A stretch of 64,000 bases of DNA from Bacteroidota bacterium (GTDB taxonomy: Bacteria > Bacteroidota > Rhodothermia > Rhodothermales > JANQRZ01), in the NCBI GenBank assembly GCA_038746285.1, contig JBCDKT010000019.1, positions 1 to 64,000 of the forward strand, given 5' to 3'. Below, one piece after another: positions 1 to 7,883 of the stretch (positions within the stretch are counted from its first letter, which is position 1; every line of letters starts with the position of its first letter). The translations under genes and the position numbers were made by a program. The notes beneath the pieces are model-generated. The model ran no database searches, was not told where the DNA came from, and was given only the letters and a program-made list of their open reading frames with translations.

Positions 1-122
1 CTTTCTCGGCTTTTCTTTCCACTCCTCCCACTCCTCCCACTCCTCCCACTCCTCCCACTCCTCCCACTCCTCCCACTCCTCCCACTCCTCCCACTCCTCC
101 CACTCCTCCCACTCCTCCCACT
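1..122. repeat. 9-bp tandem repeat tract (CACTCCTCC, 11 copies) with 19-nt leader
   Basis: From position 20 the 9-nt unit CACTCCTCC repeats 11 times and abuts the stop codon of the minus-strand deacetylase gene. Bases 1-19 form a non-repetitive leader that recurs exactly at 52452-52470, again followed by the same unit. On the sense strand of the upstream gene the tract reads AGTGGGAGG repeats starting directly after TAG. Confidence 0.95.
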
Positions 123-1478
123 CTACCGCCCCTCCAGCACGTCCCGCAGGCTGAGCACGGCGGCCCCGTCGGCGAGGGCGCGGTCGAGGGTGCGCTCGAA
201 GACGGCGGCCTGGCCGGGGTAGTCCACCTCGTCGTAGACCGTGTTGTGCCAGAGCACGACGCACACGCCGCCCACGCGGCGGCATGCGGCGAAGAGGCCG
301 AGGATCGCGGCCTCGGCGGCGTCCGGGGCGAGGCCGAGGTGGGCGAAGAGCGTCGTGTCCATCACCGCGAGCGGCAGCTCCCAGAGGTCGAGCGGCGCGT
401 TTGCCTCCAGGTCGAAGAGCGGGAACGGGAAGCAGGTCCCGCGCCGGAAGCCCGGCTGCCGGGCGAAGCCGAGCGTCGAGTCGAGCCGGAACCCGGCGGC
501 GGCGTGAAGCCTCGGCGTTGCCTCCGTCCAGCGCAGGAAGTGCTGGCGGACGGCGGTCGGCGGCGCGCCCGCGAGAGCCGCGAGGCGGCTGCGCTCCTCG
601 GCGAGGTGGCCGGGGTGGTCGTGCGCGAAGTAGCTCGGGTGCAGCCCGACCTCGAACCCGTCGCCGAGGTCGGCGATGAACCGGCGCAGCCAGGGGTCGT
701 ACGCCGGGTACGGCACGTCCCACGGACTCCGGGCGGCGGTCTTGAAGAAGTAGGTCGCCCCGACGCCCCGACGCCGCTCGGCCTCGGCCATCCGTTCGAG
801 GCTCCGCTTGCGGGGGTTGGGGTCGAAGACGGCTTGCCGGACGGCGGCACCGGCCTGCCCGTCGCGGCGGAGGGCGGCGCGGGCAAGCGTGCCGAGCCGC
901 CGCTTGCGCAGCAGGTCGACGTCGTGCGTCAGCGCCACGGCCCACGGCCTCCCCTGCCGCGTCCACCGGCAGACCGGCACGCCGTGCGCGGCGAGCTGCT
1001 CGGCCAGCCTCTCCCGGTACAGGTCCACGACCGGCGCCGCCGCGCAGCCCAGCACCGCCTGGAGCGAGGCGTGGTACGGGAAGCGCCCGTGCTCGTCGCG
1101 CACCCGCGTCGTGGCCTCCTGCCAGCCCGCGAGCCAGAAGAACGCCGAGGCGATGAGGTCGGGGCGGTGAGACGGTGGGACGGTGAGACGATGGGACAGG
1201 CACCGGGGGAAGAGGACCGGGACGCCGTCGACCGTCGAGGCGTCAGCCGCCGCGTACGCATCGGACCCGTCGAAGAACGCGGCCGTGTCCGGGTCGAGGT
1301 GGAGGGCGAGGACGGACTCGGGCAGGCCGTCGGGCCGGGGGCCGTAATAGAGCGCGCCCGTGCCGAGTTCATCCCGGGACGCCCACGCCGGGGCGAGGCC
1401 GAGCGGGGCGAGGAGCACGCGCAGCGCGTAGCGCGCTTTCGGCTCGAACGCCGCCGGCGCTTCGACGCAGCAAGGCAC
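123..1478 (-). CDS. Polysaccharide deacetylase family protein
   Basis: Probable cell-surface or cytosolic carbohydrate N-deacetylase of the NodB-fold superfamily (about 451 aa). A variable N-terminal half is followed by the metal-site strand THDVD at about residues 184-188 and a second histidine motif HPSYFAHDH at about 280-288. I chose the GTG at 1478. An ATG at 1541 is in frame, but it lies in a CAGAGGA-repeat spacer resembling the intergenic tract at 26578 and next to a -7-like box, so it would leave no leader. Odd feature: about residues 94-106 are encoded by a GTGAGACGGTGGGAC-type tandem repeat otherwise seen between genes. No polysaccharide operon surrounds it, so the substrate is unknown. 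The fold is fairly sure; function is inferred. Confidence 0.8.
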   Translation of the reverse strand: MPCCVEAPAAFEPKARYALRVLLAPLGLAPAWASRDELGTGALYYGPRPDGLPESVLALHLDPDTAAFFDGSDAYAAADASTVDGVPVLFPRCLSHRLTVPPSHRPDLIASAFFWLAGWQEATTRVRDEHGRFPYHASLQAVLGCAAAPVVDLYRERLAEQLAAHGVPVCRWTRQGRPWAVALTHDVDLLRKRRLGTLARAALRRDGQAGAAVRQAVFDPNPRKRSLERMAEAERRRGVGATYFFKTAARSPWDVPYPAYDPWLRRFIADLGDGFEVGLHPSYFAHDHPGHLAEERSRLAALAGAPPTAVRQHFLRWTEATPRLHAAAGFRLDSTLGFARQPGFRRGTCFPFPLFDLEANAPLDLWELPLAVMDTTLFAHLGLAPDAAEAAILGLFAACRRVGGVCVVLWHNTVYDEVDYPGQAAVFERTLDRALADGAAVLSLRDVLEGR

Positions 1479-1547
1479 GCGAGCGGCGTAGTCCCGCCCG
1501 CTGCCCGCTGCCCTCTGTCCTCTGTCCTCTGGAGTCGGCATTTCACC

Positions 1548-1555
1548 GAAAAATA
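1548..1555 (-). promoter_or_regulatory. Candidate -7 box (TATTTTTC) for the deacetylase gene
   Basis: On the minus strand TATTTTTC lies 70 nt before the preferred GTG start. It resembles the Bacteroidota TAnnTTTG box seen before several other genes here. Prediction from the motif only. Confidence 0.35.
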
Positions 1556-1655
1556 CCTTGGCGCGGCTCGACCCTCTCGCTATTCTTTCCGCGCACGAAA
1601 CCGCCCCCGGCGGCTGACTTCGCGACCTACCTGACTTAACGGAGCACGTAACGTT

Positions 1656-3746
1656 ATGGGCATGATGACCAAAATGCGGGAGAGCACGGGCGTGGTCCTG
1701 TGGATTCTCGTCCTCTCCTTCGGCGGCCTGTGGGTCCTCCAGGACTCCGGTGCCCTCGACAACATCGGCATCCAGCAGCGCCAGAACATCGCCGTCGTCA
1801 ACGGCGAGCCCGTGCTCTACGAGGAGTACACGCGCGCGCTCGAGCAGGAAGTCCGCAACTACCGGCAGCAGACCGGGCAGTCGGCGACCCAGGCCCTGCG
1901 CGACCAGTACTCCGACGCGGTCTACGACCGCCTCGTCGAGGACCGGCTGCGCGAGCGCGAGATGGACCGCCTCGGCATCCGCGTCACCGACGCCGAGGTC
2001 GAGAACCTCTTCACCGGCCCGAGCCCGGACCCGGTCGTCCTCCAGCTCTTCGCGGGCCAGGACGGCGAGCTCGACCGGGGCCTGCTCCAGAGCGCCATCG
2101 ACAACCCCGAGGCCACGCAGGACCTGATCGCGATCGAGGAGTACCTCCGGGGCAAGCGCCGCGCCGAGAAGCTCAACGCCCTCTTCGGGGCCGCCGTCCG
2201 CGTCAGCGACGCCGAGGTCGACGCCGAGTACGTCCGCCGCAACCGGACCGCGCAGGGGCGCTACGTCGCCCTCCGCTACGCCGAGATCCCCGACAGCGCC
2301 GTCGCCGCGACTGACCGCGACTTCCGGGCCTACTACGACGCCAACCGCGACGACTTCGCCCGCGAGCGCACCGTCTACGTCGACTTCGTCACGCTCTCGC
2401 AGGAGCCGAGCGCCGAGGACTCCGCTGCCATCATGAGCGACCTCGGCGACCTCCGCGCCGCCTTCGCCGCCGCCGAGGACGACTCGCTCTTCGTCCTCCA
2501 GAACTTCTCGCAGACGCCCTTCGACGGCCTCTACGCCGGGCCGAGCGGCATGGAAGCCGAGATCGCCGAGGCCGTCTTCGCCGACCCGACCGAGGGCCGC
2601 GTCGTCGGCCCCGTCCTCGTCGGCGACCAGGCGCGGCTCGTCAAGATCGCGGACGTGCGCGAGGCCGACGAGGTCGCCGTCCGCGCCCGCCACATCCTCT
2701 TCGGCAACCGCGGCGACACCGACGCCCAGCGCGAGGCCCAGCGCCAGCAGGCGCTCGACGTCAAGCGGCAGCTCGACGGCGGCGCGTCGTTCGAGACGCT
2801 CGCCCGGCAGTACTCCCAGGACCCCGGCAGCGCCGCCCGCGGCGGCGACCTCGGCTGGTTCGGCCAGGGCCGGATGGTCCCGCCGTTCGAGGAGGCCGCC
2901 TTCGGAGCCCGCACCGGCGAGGTCGTCGGGCCGGTGGCGACCGACTTCGGGTTCCACCTGATCCGCGTCGAGGACCGCACGAACGCTGAGGTCCGGCTGG
3001 CGCAGCTCTCGCAGTCCGTCGGCATCACGTCGGCCACGCTCCGCGCCGTGCGCGACCAGGCCGACGACCTGACCTACTACACCGAGGAGGGCGGCGACTT
3101 CGCCGGCGAGGCCGAGCGCCTCGGGCTGGAGCTCCAGCAGGCCGTCGTCCAGGGCGACCAGGCGTTCATCCCCGGCCTCGGCAACAGCCGCGCCGTGCGG
3201 AGCTTCGTCGCCCGCGCCGAGCCCGGCGACGTCTCCGACGTGATCGACACCGGCACGGCCTTCGTCGTGGTCCGCGTCACGGATGTCGAGGCCGAGGGCT
3301 TCCGCCCGTTCGAGGACGTGCGCGCCGAGGTCGAGCCGCGCGTCCGGCTGGAGCAGAAGAAGGAGGTCCAGGCCGCGAAGCTCCGCGACGCCAGCGGGAG
3401 CCTGGAGGAGATCGGGGCCGCCGTCGGCGCGCCCGTCCGCACCGCGCAGAACCTCGCGCTCTCGGCCACGACCGTCCCCGGCCTCGGGCGCGAGCCCGCC
3501 TTCGTCGGGACGCTGCTCGGGCTGGACGAGGGCGAGACCTCGGGCGTAGTGACCGGCGAGAACGCCGCCTTCGTCATCACGTCCACCGGTGTCACCGAGG
3601 TCGATCCGGCGTCGATGACGGCCGAGGAGCGGACGACGCTGCGCAGCGAACTGCTGAACCAGCGCCGCCAGCGCATCCAGCAGCAGTGGCTCGAGCGCCT
3701 CCGCGACGAGGCCGACATCGAGGACAACCGCTCGCTGTTCTTCTAG
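1656..3746 (+). CDS. ppiD: PpiD/SurA-like peptidylprolyl isomerase (parvulin)
   Basis: Inner-membrane-anchored periplasmic foldase of 696 aa. A hydrophobic segment at about residues 12-28 anchors the protein, followed by a SurA_N-type chaperone region (from VVNGEPVLYEEY, about 47) and one clear parvulin domain at about 340-435 (VRARHILFG ... GGDLGWFGQGRMVPPFEEA ... FGFHLI). A long C-terminal segment resembles the second, degenerate rotamase/chaperone part of PpiD. It presumably helps outer-membrane protein folding; the BamA-like protein at 22382-24118 is a plausible client. It starts at ATG 1656, divergent from the deacetylase gene; TATTCTTTC at 1581 could be its promoter. A 28-bp palindrome lies 22 nt downstream. 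The family is confident; the exact symbol is by analogy. Confidence 0.88.
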   Translation: MGMMTKMRESTGVVLWILVLSFGGLWVLQDSGALDNIGIQQRQNIAVVNGEPVLYEEYTRALEQEVRNYRQQTGQSATQALRDQYSDAVYDRLVEDRLREREMDRLGIRVTDAEVENLFTGPSPDPVVLQLFAGQDGELDRGLLQSAIDNPEATQDLIAIEEYLRGKRRAEKLNALFGAAVRVSDAEVDAEYVRRNRTAQGRYVALRYAEIPDSAVAATDRDFRAYYDANRDDFARERTVYVDFVTLSQEPSAEDSAAIMSDLGDLRAAFAAAEDDSLFVLQNFSQTPFDGLYAGPSGMEAEIAEAVFADPTEGRVVGPVLVGDQARLVKIADVREADEVAVRARHILFGNRGDTDAQREAQRQQALDVKRQLDGGASFETLARQYSQDPGSAARGGDLGWFGQGRMVPPFEEAAFGARTGEVVGPVATDFGFHLIRVEDRTNAEVRLAQLSQSVGITSATLRAVRDQADDLTYYTEEGGDFAGEAERLGLELQQAVVQGDQAFIPGLGNSRAVRSFVARAEPGDVSDVIDTGTAFVVVRVTDVEAEGFRPFEDVRAEVEPRVRLEQKKEVQAAKLRDASGSLEEIGAAVGAPVRTAQNLALSATTVPGLGREPAFVGTLLGLDEGETSGVVTGENAAFVITSTGVTEVDPASMTAEERTTLRSELLNQRRQRIQQQWLERLRDEADIEDNRSLFF

Positions 3747-3768
3747 GTGCGGGTCCCGGATGCATCCT

Positions 3769-3796
3769 GTAGGGGCGACCGGCCGGTCGCCCCTAC
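3769..3796. repeat. Perfect 28-bp palindrome (GTAGGGG...CCCCTAC, GC-rich core)
   Basis: The two 14-nt halves are exact reverse complements. It lies between the convergent ppiD-like gene and dapF, so it could act as a bidirectional terminator, but no T-run follows. Its outer GTAGGGG/CCCCTAC ends match the palindrome at 9744-9771, and GTAGGGGCGACC recurs at 13269. Confidence 0.9.
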
Positions 3797-3800
3797 GCGT

Positions 3801-4634
3801 TTATACCTCCAGCATCCCCTGAAAGACGGCGACGGCGGGGCCTTCGAGCCATAGGTCGCGGACGTGGCCGTGCTCGTTGAGGCCGAACCCGACGCGGAGC
3901 GTCCCGCCCCGGGCGACGATCTCCACTTCGTCGCCCTCGACCCGCTCCATGAGCCGCGCCACGAGGGCCGCCGCGAGCGCCCCCGTCCCGCACGCCAGCG
4001 TCTCGGCCTCGACGCCCTTCTCGAACGTCCGCACCTCCACCCTCGCCGGGCTCGCCTCGGCGATCTGCACGAAGTTGACGTTGGCCCCCTCGGGCGCGAG
4101 CGCCGCGTCGTGCCGGATGCGCGGGCCGATCTTCTCGACGTTCGCCGTCGCCACGTCGCGGGCGAAGACGACCGTGTGGTGGGTGCCGGTCCAGATGTAG
4201 GGCACGGTCCCCCCGGCCTCGAGCACGCGCGCCGGGTCGAAGTGCTTCGGGTTCGGGACGAAGAGGCGAACCGGGGCGTCGGGATCGCCGGGCACCGAGG
4301 CGCGGTAGACGCCGTCGTCGGAGGCGAAGACGAGCGGCTCAGCGTCGAGGCCGGCGGTGCGGGCGAAGCGGGCGAGGCAGCGGGCGCCGTTGCCGCACAT
4401 CCCGGCGCGCGAGCCGTCGGGGTTGACGTAGTCCATCCGGTAGGCGTGCCCCTCGTCATCGGGCGCGCTCAGCGCGAGGAGGCCGTCGGCCCCGACCCCG
4501 AAGCGGCGCGGGCAGAAGCGCCGGGCGAGGTCGGCGAGTTCGTCGTGCGCGAGGTGGAGGAAGCGGTTGTCGAGGACGAGGAAGTCGTTCCCCGCGCCGT
4601 GCATCTTGGTGAAGGGGACGACGAGGTTGGGCAT
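3801..4634 (-). CDS. dapF: Diaminopimelate epimerase
   Basis: Cytosolic enzyme converting LL- to meso-diaminopimelate for lysine and peptidoglycan synthesis. It is 277 aa, normal for the family. Both cysteines of the two-base mechanism are present: Cys80 in MCGNGARC and about Cys215 in ACGTGALAAA. The N-terminal KMHGAGNDFLVLDN motif is canonical and fixes the ATG at 4634. The start codon is directly preceded by six copies of an 8-bp repeat, so its 5' UTR is almost entirely TCCGCTCT repeats on the sense strand. Convergent with the ppiD-like gene. Very sure. Confidence 0.97.
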   Translation of the reverse strand: MPNLVVPFTKMHGAGNDFLVLDNRFLHLAHDELADLARRFCPRRFGVGADGLLALSAPDDEGHAYRMDYVNPDGSRAGMCGNGARCLARFARTAGLDAEPLVFASDDGVYRASVPGDPDAPVRLFVPNPKHFDPARVLEAGGTVPYIWTGTHHTVVFARDVATANVEKIGPRIRHDAALAPEGANVNFVQIAEASPARVEVRTFEKGVEAETLACGTGALAAALVARLMERVEGDEVEIVARGGTLRVGFGLNEHGHVRDLWLEGPAVAVFQGMLEV

Positions 4635-4682
4635 AGAGCGGAAGAGCGGAAGAGCGGAAGAGCGGAAGAGCGGAAGAGCGGA
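4635..4682. repeat. 8-bp tandem repeat (AGAGCGGA, 6 copies) against the dapF start
   Basis: Six exact AGAGCGGA units followed by a degenerate seventh. The first unit touches the dapF ATG. It is also about 130 nt upstream of phoH on the plus strand. Confidence 0.95.
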
Positions 4683-4814
4683 AGAGCAAGATAGGCGGTG
4701 TCTCGCCTTCGCGTGGCGATCCGTCAGAGTTCACGCATCCAGCATCGTGCGCCGGAAAACCTCCGCCGAATCCGCGCATACCAGACGCCCCTACTCACTC
4801 TAGCTCCCTGCTGA

Positions 4815-5780
4815 TTGGCTGACAAAACCCTCACGATCGAAGGCGTCGAGCCGCTGCTGCTCTTCGGCTTCGACGACACCTACCTCCGCAAGATCGAAGC
4901 CGCGTTCGCCGACACCCGGATCACGGCGCGCGGCCAGCAGCTCTTCCTCAGTGGCGACGCCGAGGCGCTCCGCCGCATCGAGCAGATCCTCGGCGAGCTG
5001 ACGCGCATCCTGACGCGCAACGGCAACCTCACCGAGCGCGACGTGGACACCGTCCTCGACCTCACCACGCTCGGCAGCGGCCATCCGCGCGCGGACACGA
5101 CCGATGTGGTGCTCTTCACGCCGTCGGGCGGCGTCATCAAGGCCAAGACGCCCGGCCAGGTTCGGCTCGTTGAGTCGGCTCGGCAGAACGACATCGCGTT
5201 CGCCGTCGGGCCCGCCGGGACCGGGAAGACCTATATGGGAGTCGCGCTCGCGGTCTCGGCGCTCAAGAGCCGGCAGGTGAAAAAGCTCATCCTCAGCCGC
5301 CCGGCCGTCGAGGCAGGCGAGAGCCTCGGCTTCCTCCCCGGCGACTTCCGCGACAAGATCGACCCCTACCTGCGCCCGCTCTACGACGCGCTCGAGGACA
5401 TGATTCCGCGTGACAAGCTCGCGGCTTACCTCGACCAGAACATCGTTGAGATTGTACCGTTAGCTTACATGCGCGGTCGGACGCTCAGCCAAGCGTTCGT
5501 CATCCTCGACGAGGCGCAGAACGCGACGGCGGCGCAGATGAAGATGTTCCTCACCCGCCTCGGGCCGGGCAGCCGCTGCATCGTCACCGGCGACGTAACG
5601 CAGACCGACCTCCCCAACCGTGCCGACAGCGGCCTCGTTCACGCCACGCGCATCCTCCACGGCGTCGACGGGATCGACTTCGTCGAGTTCAACCGGGGCG
5701 ACGTGGTCCGCCACCGCCTCGTGATGGACATCATCGAGGCCTACGAGAAGCACGAGGACAAGAAGGAGCGCACCTCGTGA
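4815..5780 (+). CDS. phoH: PhoH family protein (PhoH/YbeZ-like ATPase)
   Basis: Cytosolic P-loop NTPase of the PhoH/YbeZ family (321 aa), associated in other bacteria with RNA metabolism and ribosome maturation. Walker A GPAGTGKTYM is near residues 132-141 and Walker B VILDEAQNAT near 228-237. An N-terminal KH-like/alpha-beta segment precedes them. The start appears to be TTG at 4815 (MADKTLTIEG); I see no better ATG upstream. The stop overlaps the GTG of the next gene (GTGA), so both are probably cotranscribed. The often-linked ybeY is not adjacent. Confidence 0.93.
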   Translation: MADKTLTIEGVEPLLLFGFDDTYLRKIEAAFADTRITARGQQLFLSGDAEALRRIEQILGELTRILTRNGNLTERDVDTVLDLTTLGSGHPRADTTDVVLFTPSGGVIKAKTPGQVRLVESARQNDIAFAVGPAGTGKTYMGVALAVSALKSRQVKKLILSRPAVEAGESLGFLPGDFRDKIDPYLRPLYDALEDMIPRDKLAAYLDQNIVEIVPLAYMRGRTLSQAFVILDEAQNATAAQMKMFLTRLGPGSRCIVTGDVTQTDLPNRADSGLVHATRILHGVDGIDFVEFNRGDVVRHRLVMDIIEAYEKHEDKKERTS

Positions 5781-6565
5781 TCGAGTACGGCGACCTCCGC
5801 ATCTGGCCGCTCCCCGAGGGCCGCTTCACCGTCGGGGGGGACAAGCGCTTCGTGCCGAGCGCCGACGGCGAGCCGAAGCCGCCGGGGACGCTTTTCATCT
5901 CCGTCACCCCGTTCCTCGTCGAGACGCCCGCCGACCTCCTCCTCCTCGACACCGGCCTCGGCGAGTACGCCCGCGGGCGCGACGCGACGTTCCTCACCGA
6001 CGGCCTCCGCCGCGCCGGGTTCGAGCGCGAGGCCGTCACCCGCGTGCTCCTCTCGCACCTCCACTTCGACCACGCCGGCGGCACCGTCCTCGACGCGGGC
6101 GGCTCTGACCTCCCGACCTTCCCGAACGCCGAGTACGTCGTCCAGGCCGGCGAGCTCGACGCGCCCTACGCCGGCGTCTCCGCCGAGGCCCGCGACCGGG
6201 TAATCCACACGCTCGACACGGCGGGCCAGCTCGTGACGGTCGAGGGCAGCGGGTGGCTCACCGACGAGATCGAGTTCGAGCACACAGGCGGGCACACGCG
6301 GGACCACCAGCTTTTCCGGCTCCACACTGGCGGGCGCACCGTCGTCTTCGGCGGCGACGTGGTCCCGAGTCCAGGCCAGATCACGCGCTCGTTCCGCGCC
6401 AAGTACGACTTCGAGCCGGAGCGCTCGCAGGCCGAGCGCAAGCGGATCGTGGGCGAAGCTGCTGAGGGCGGGCACCTGCTGCTCCTCTATCATTCGACCG
6501 AGGCCCTGGCCGCGTTTGTGGACGAAGCCACGCGCGGCTTCCACGTCGAGCCGGTGGCGACTTAG
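5777..6565 (+). CDS. MBL-fold metallo-hydrolase
   Basis: Metallo-beta-lactamase-fold hydrolase of 262 aa. The dinuclear metal motif SHLHFDHAGG is near residues 92-101, with a further LLLDTGLG strand before it, GHTRDHQLF near 174-182 and FGGDVVPS near 193-200. Its organisation is like quorum-lactonase/glyoxalase-type MBL proteins, but the substrate cannot be told from sequence. It starts at GTG 5777, overlapping the phoH stop by 4 nt, implying translational coupling. Its stop overlaps that of the convergent CIA30 remnant. Confidence 0.88.
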   Translation: MIEYGDLRIWPLPEGRFTVGGDKRFVPSADGEPKPPGTLFISVTPFLVETPADLLLLDTGLGEYARGRDATFLTDGLRRAGFEREAVTRVLLSHLHFDHAGGTVLDAGGSDLPTFPNAEYVVQAGELDAPYAGVSAEARDRVIHTLDTAGQLVTVEGSGWLTDEIEFEHTGGHTRDHQLFRLHTGGRTVVFGGDVVPSPGQITRSFRAKYDFEPERSQAERKRIVGEAAEGGHLLLLYHSTEALAAFVDEATRGFHVEPVAT

Positions 6566-6886
6566 TCGGCCTCGCGGTACGCCCGAATCCAGTCTACCTC
6601 CAGCCGGAAGAGTCCGTCCTGGCCGTCGATGATGTAGAGGCCAATCGACCGCATGGCCGCCAGGTCGAGCGGGGCGATGGTTACTCGCTCGCCGTGGGCG
6701 CGCGCTGTGGGGGCGGCGAATGGGACGCGGACCGTCGCCCACGCCTCGGCCGTCGGGACCGGTCCGCGACGGGTTACCTGGCGGTTCCGGTTGCGCGTCC
6801 CGTCGTCGATGTCGACCTCGAACGTGCGTCCGCCGCCGCGGACGCGAAGCTCGACCCCGTCGTGCCCGGAAGGGATTCGGGGTAGG
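6562..6886 (-). pseudogene. CIA30-like domain, 5'-truncated remnant
   Basis: The minus-strand frame ending at 6562 encodes the C-terminal half of a CIA30 (complex I intermediate-associated protein 30) domain: DGVELRVRGGGR, then WATVRVPFAAP, then LDLAAMRSIGLYI and FRLEVDWIRAYRE. The expected N-terminal half (the NDGVMGG and ENNGGF strands) is absent in all minus frames upstream, and the open frame to 7119 is arginine/proline-rich sequence without family features. I read it as a decayed, deletion-truncated gene. It could instead be a novel small protein starting further upstream. Confidence 0.55.
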
Positions 6887-7180
6887 GTCGCTCGTGCGAC
6901 CGCCGCTGTGGTCGTCGTGCCGCGCGCCGGGTCTCGGCGGCAGCGCGGGCGGGCGCGGCAGAACTCACCGCTGCAGGCCGACGCCGGGCTCGGCGGCGGG
7001 GCTTGCCGTTGTGCTAGCGCCGGTCGTTTCTTGCGCTCGGTCGTCGTCGCCTCCGGTGCGTCTGAGCGGTCCACTGTTAGGAAGCACTCCCCGCACCGGT
7101 TCGCTATCCTCGACCTCACATGAGCGACCCAAGTAACGGGGGCACGGCAGAGTGTTAGCCAGCGCTACGAAGCGCGGCGG
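6887..7180. other. No recognisable gene
   Basis: About 290 bases between the CIA30 remnant and the next gene. All frames give low-complexity arginine/proline-rich translations typical of shadow frames in GC-rich DNA. I see no RNA or repeat. Confidence 0.5.
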
Positions 7181-7188
7181 TATCTTCG
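7181..7188 (+). promoter_or_regulatory. Candidate -7 box (TATCTTCG) for the DUF4160 gene
   Basis: TATCTTCG starts 29 nt before the ATG at 7210 and matches the recurrent TAnnTTtG element of this window. Motif-based only. Confidence 0.4.
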
Positions 7189-7209
7189 GGCGTTCGAGAG
7201 CCACAGCCT

Positions 7210-7479
7210 ATGCCGCGCGTCTGCGAGTTCTTCGGGATCACGATCTACCTCTACTTCGTGGACACGAACCGGCACGCCGCCCCGCACTTCCACGCCAAGT
7301 ACGGCGGAGACGAAGCGACCTATTCGATCCCCGACGGCGACCGCCTGGCGGGTTCACTCCCGAAGCGCCAGGAGAGAATGGTCCAGGGCTGGGCCGCTCT
7401 GCGCTCGGCGGAACTGGAACAGGCTTGGGAGCGCGCCGTGAACATGGACCACCCTGGTAAGATTGAGCCTCTAGACTGA
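7210..7479 (+). CDS. DUF4160 domain protein
   Basis: Small protein of 89 aa with the DUF4160 signature: short beta-rich start (CEFFGITIYLYFVD), the conserved HAAPHFHAKYGG loop and a helical C-terminus (LRSAELEQAWERA). Its stop overlaps the start of the DUF2442 gene by one base (TGATG). DUF4160-DUF2442 pairs are common in accessory regions and are suspected toxin-antitoxin-like modules; no biochemical function is established to my knowledge. Confidence 0.88.
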   Translation: MPRVCEFFGITIYLYFVDTNRHAAPHFHAKYGGDEATYSIPDGDRLAGSLPKRQERMVQGWAALRSAELEQAWERAVNMDHPGKIEPLD

Positions 7480-7769
7480 TGGAAGCACCTCTTTCCCCGC
7501 CTCCGGCATCAGACCGGCCGCTGCCAATGCTCCCTCGGATCACCTCGGTAGAGGCTGAACCCGAGACTCACACCGTCCTCGCCACGTTCGAGAACGGCGA
7601 GCGCCGCCGCTACGACGTGTCTCCGCTCCTGGAGCGTGGAGTGTTCCGCCTCATCAAGTCGCCGGACACCTTCTCAGCGGTCGAGGTGGACGAGATGGGA
7701 GGCATTGTCTGGGAGGCCGGACCGGACCTTTCGCGGGACACGATTTATCTGGTAGGCCAACCAGCATAG
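7479..7769 (+). CDS. DUF2442 domain protein
   Basis: Small protein of 96 aa from ATG 7479, or about 80 aa if the internal ATG at 7527 (MLPRITSVEAEPE) is used. The DUF2442 core runs from RITSVEAEP through FENGERRRYDVSPLLERGVF to AVEVDEMGGIVWEAGPDLS. It overlaps the DUF4160 stop, so the two are translationally coupled and probably act together. The function is unknown; a regulatory or antitoxin role is inference from pairing. Confidence 0.85.
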   Translation: MEAPLSPPPASDRPLPMLPRITSVEAEPETHTVLATFENGERRRYDVSPLLERGVFRLIKSPDTFSAVEVDEMGGIVWEAGPDLSRDTIYLVGQPA

Positions 7770-7883
7770 CGGGCGCCGGCTAACTCGCTGTCGGCGTATC
7801 CTGCGCTCGGAACTACTTGCCAGCGGTCGTTCCCCTTCGCGGACATGCCGCGTCTTGCTCTTTTTCTCGCCATCAGCAACGCC

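Noticed and set aside
1-122. CRISPR array
   Set aside because: Units are 9 bp and directly tandem without unique spacers.
123-2957. 944-aa minus-strand open frame spanning the deacetylase and the ppiD-like gene
   Set aside because: Only the part up to about 1541 encodes family features; the rest is the GC-rich antisense frame of the ppiD-like gene.
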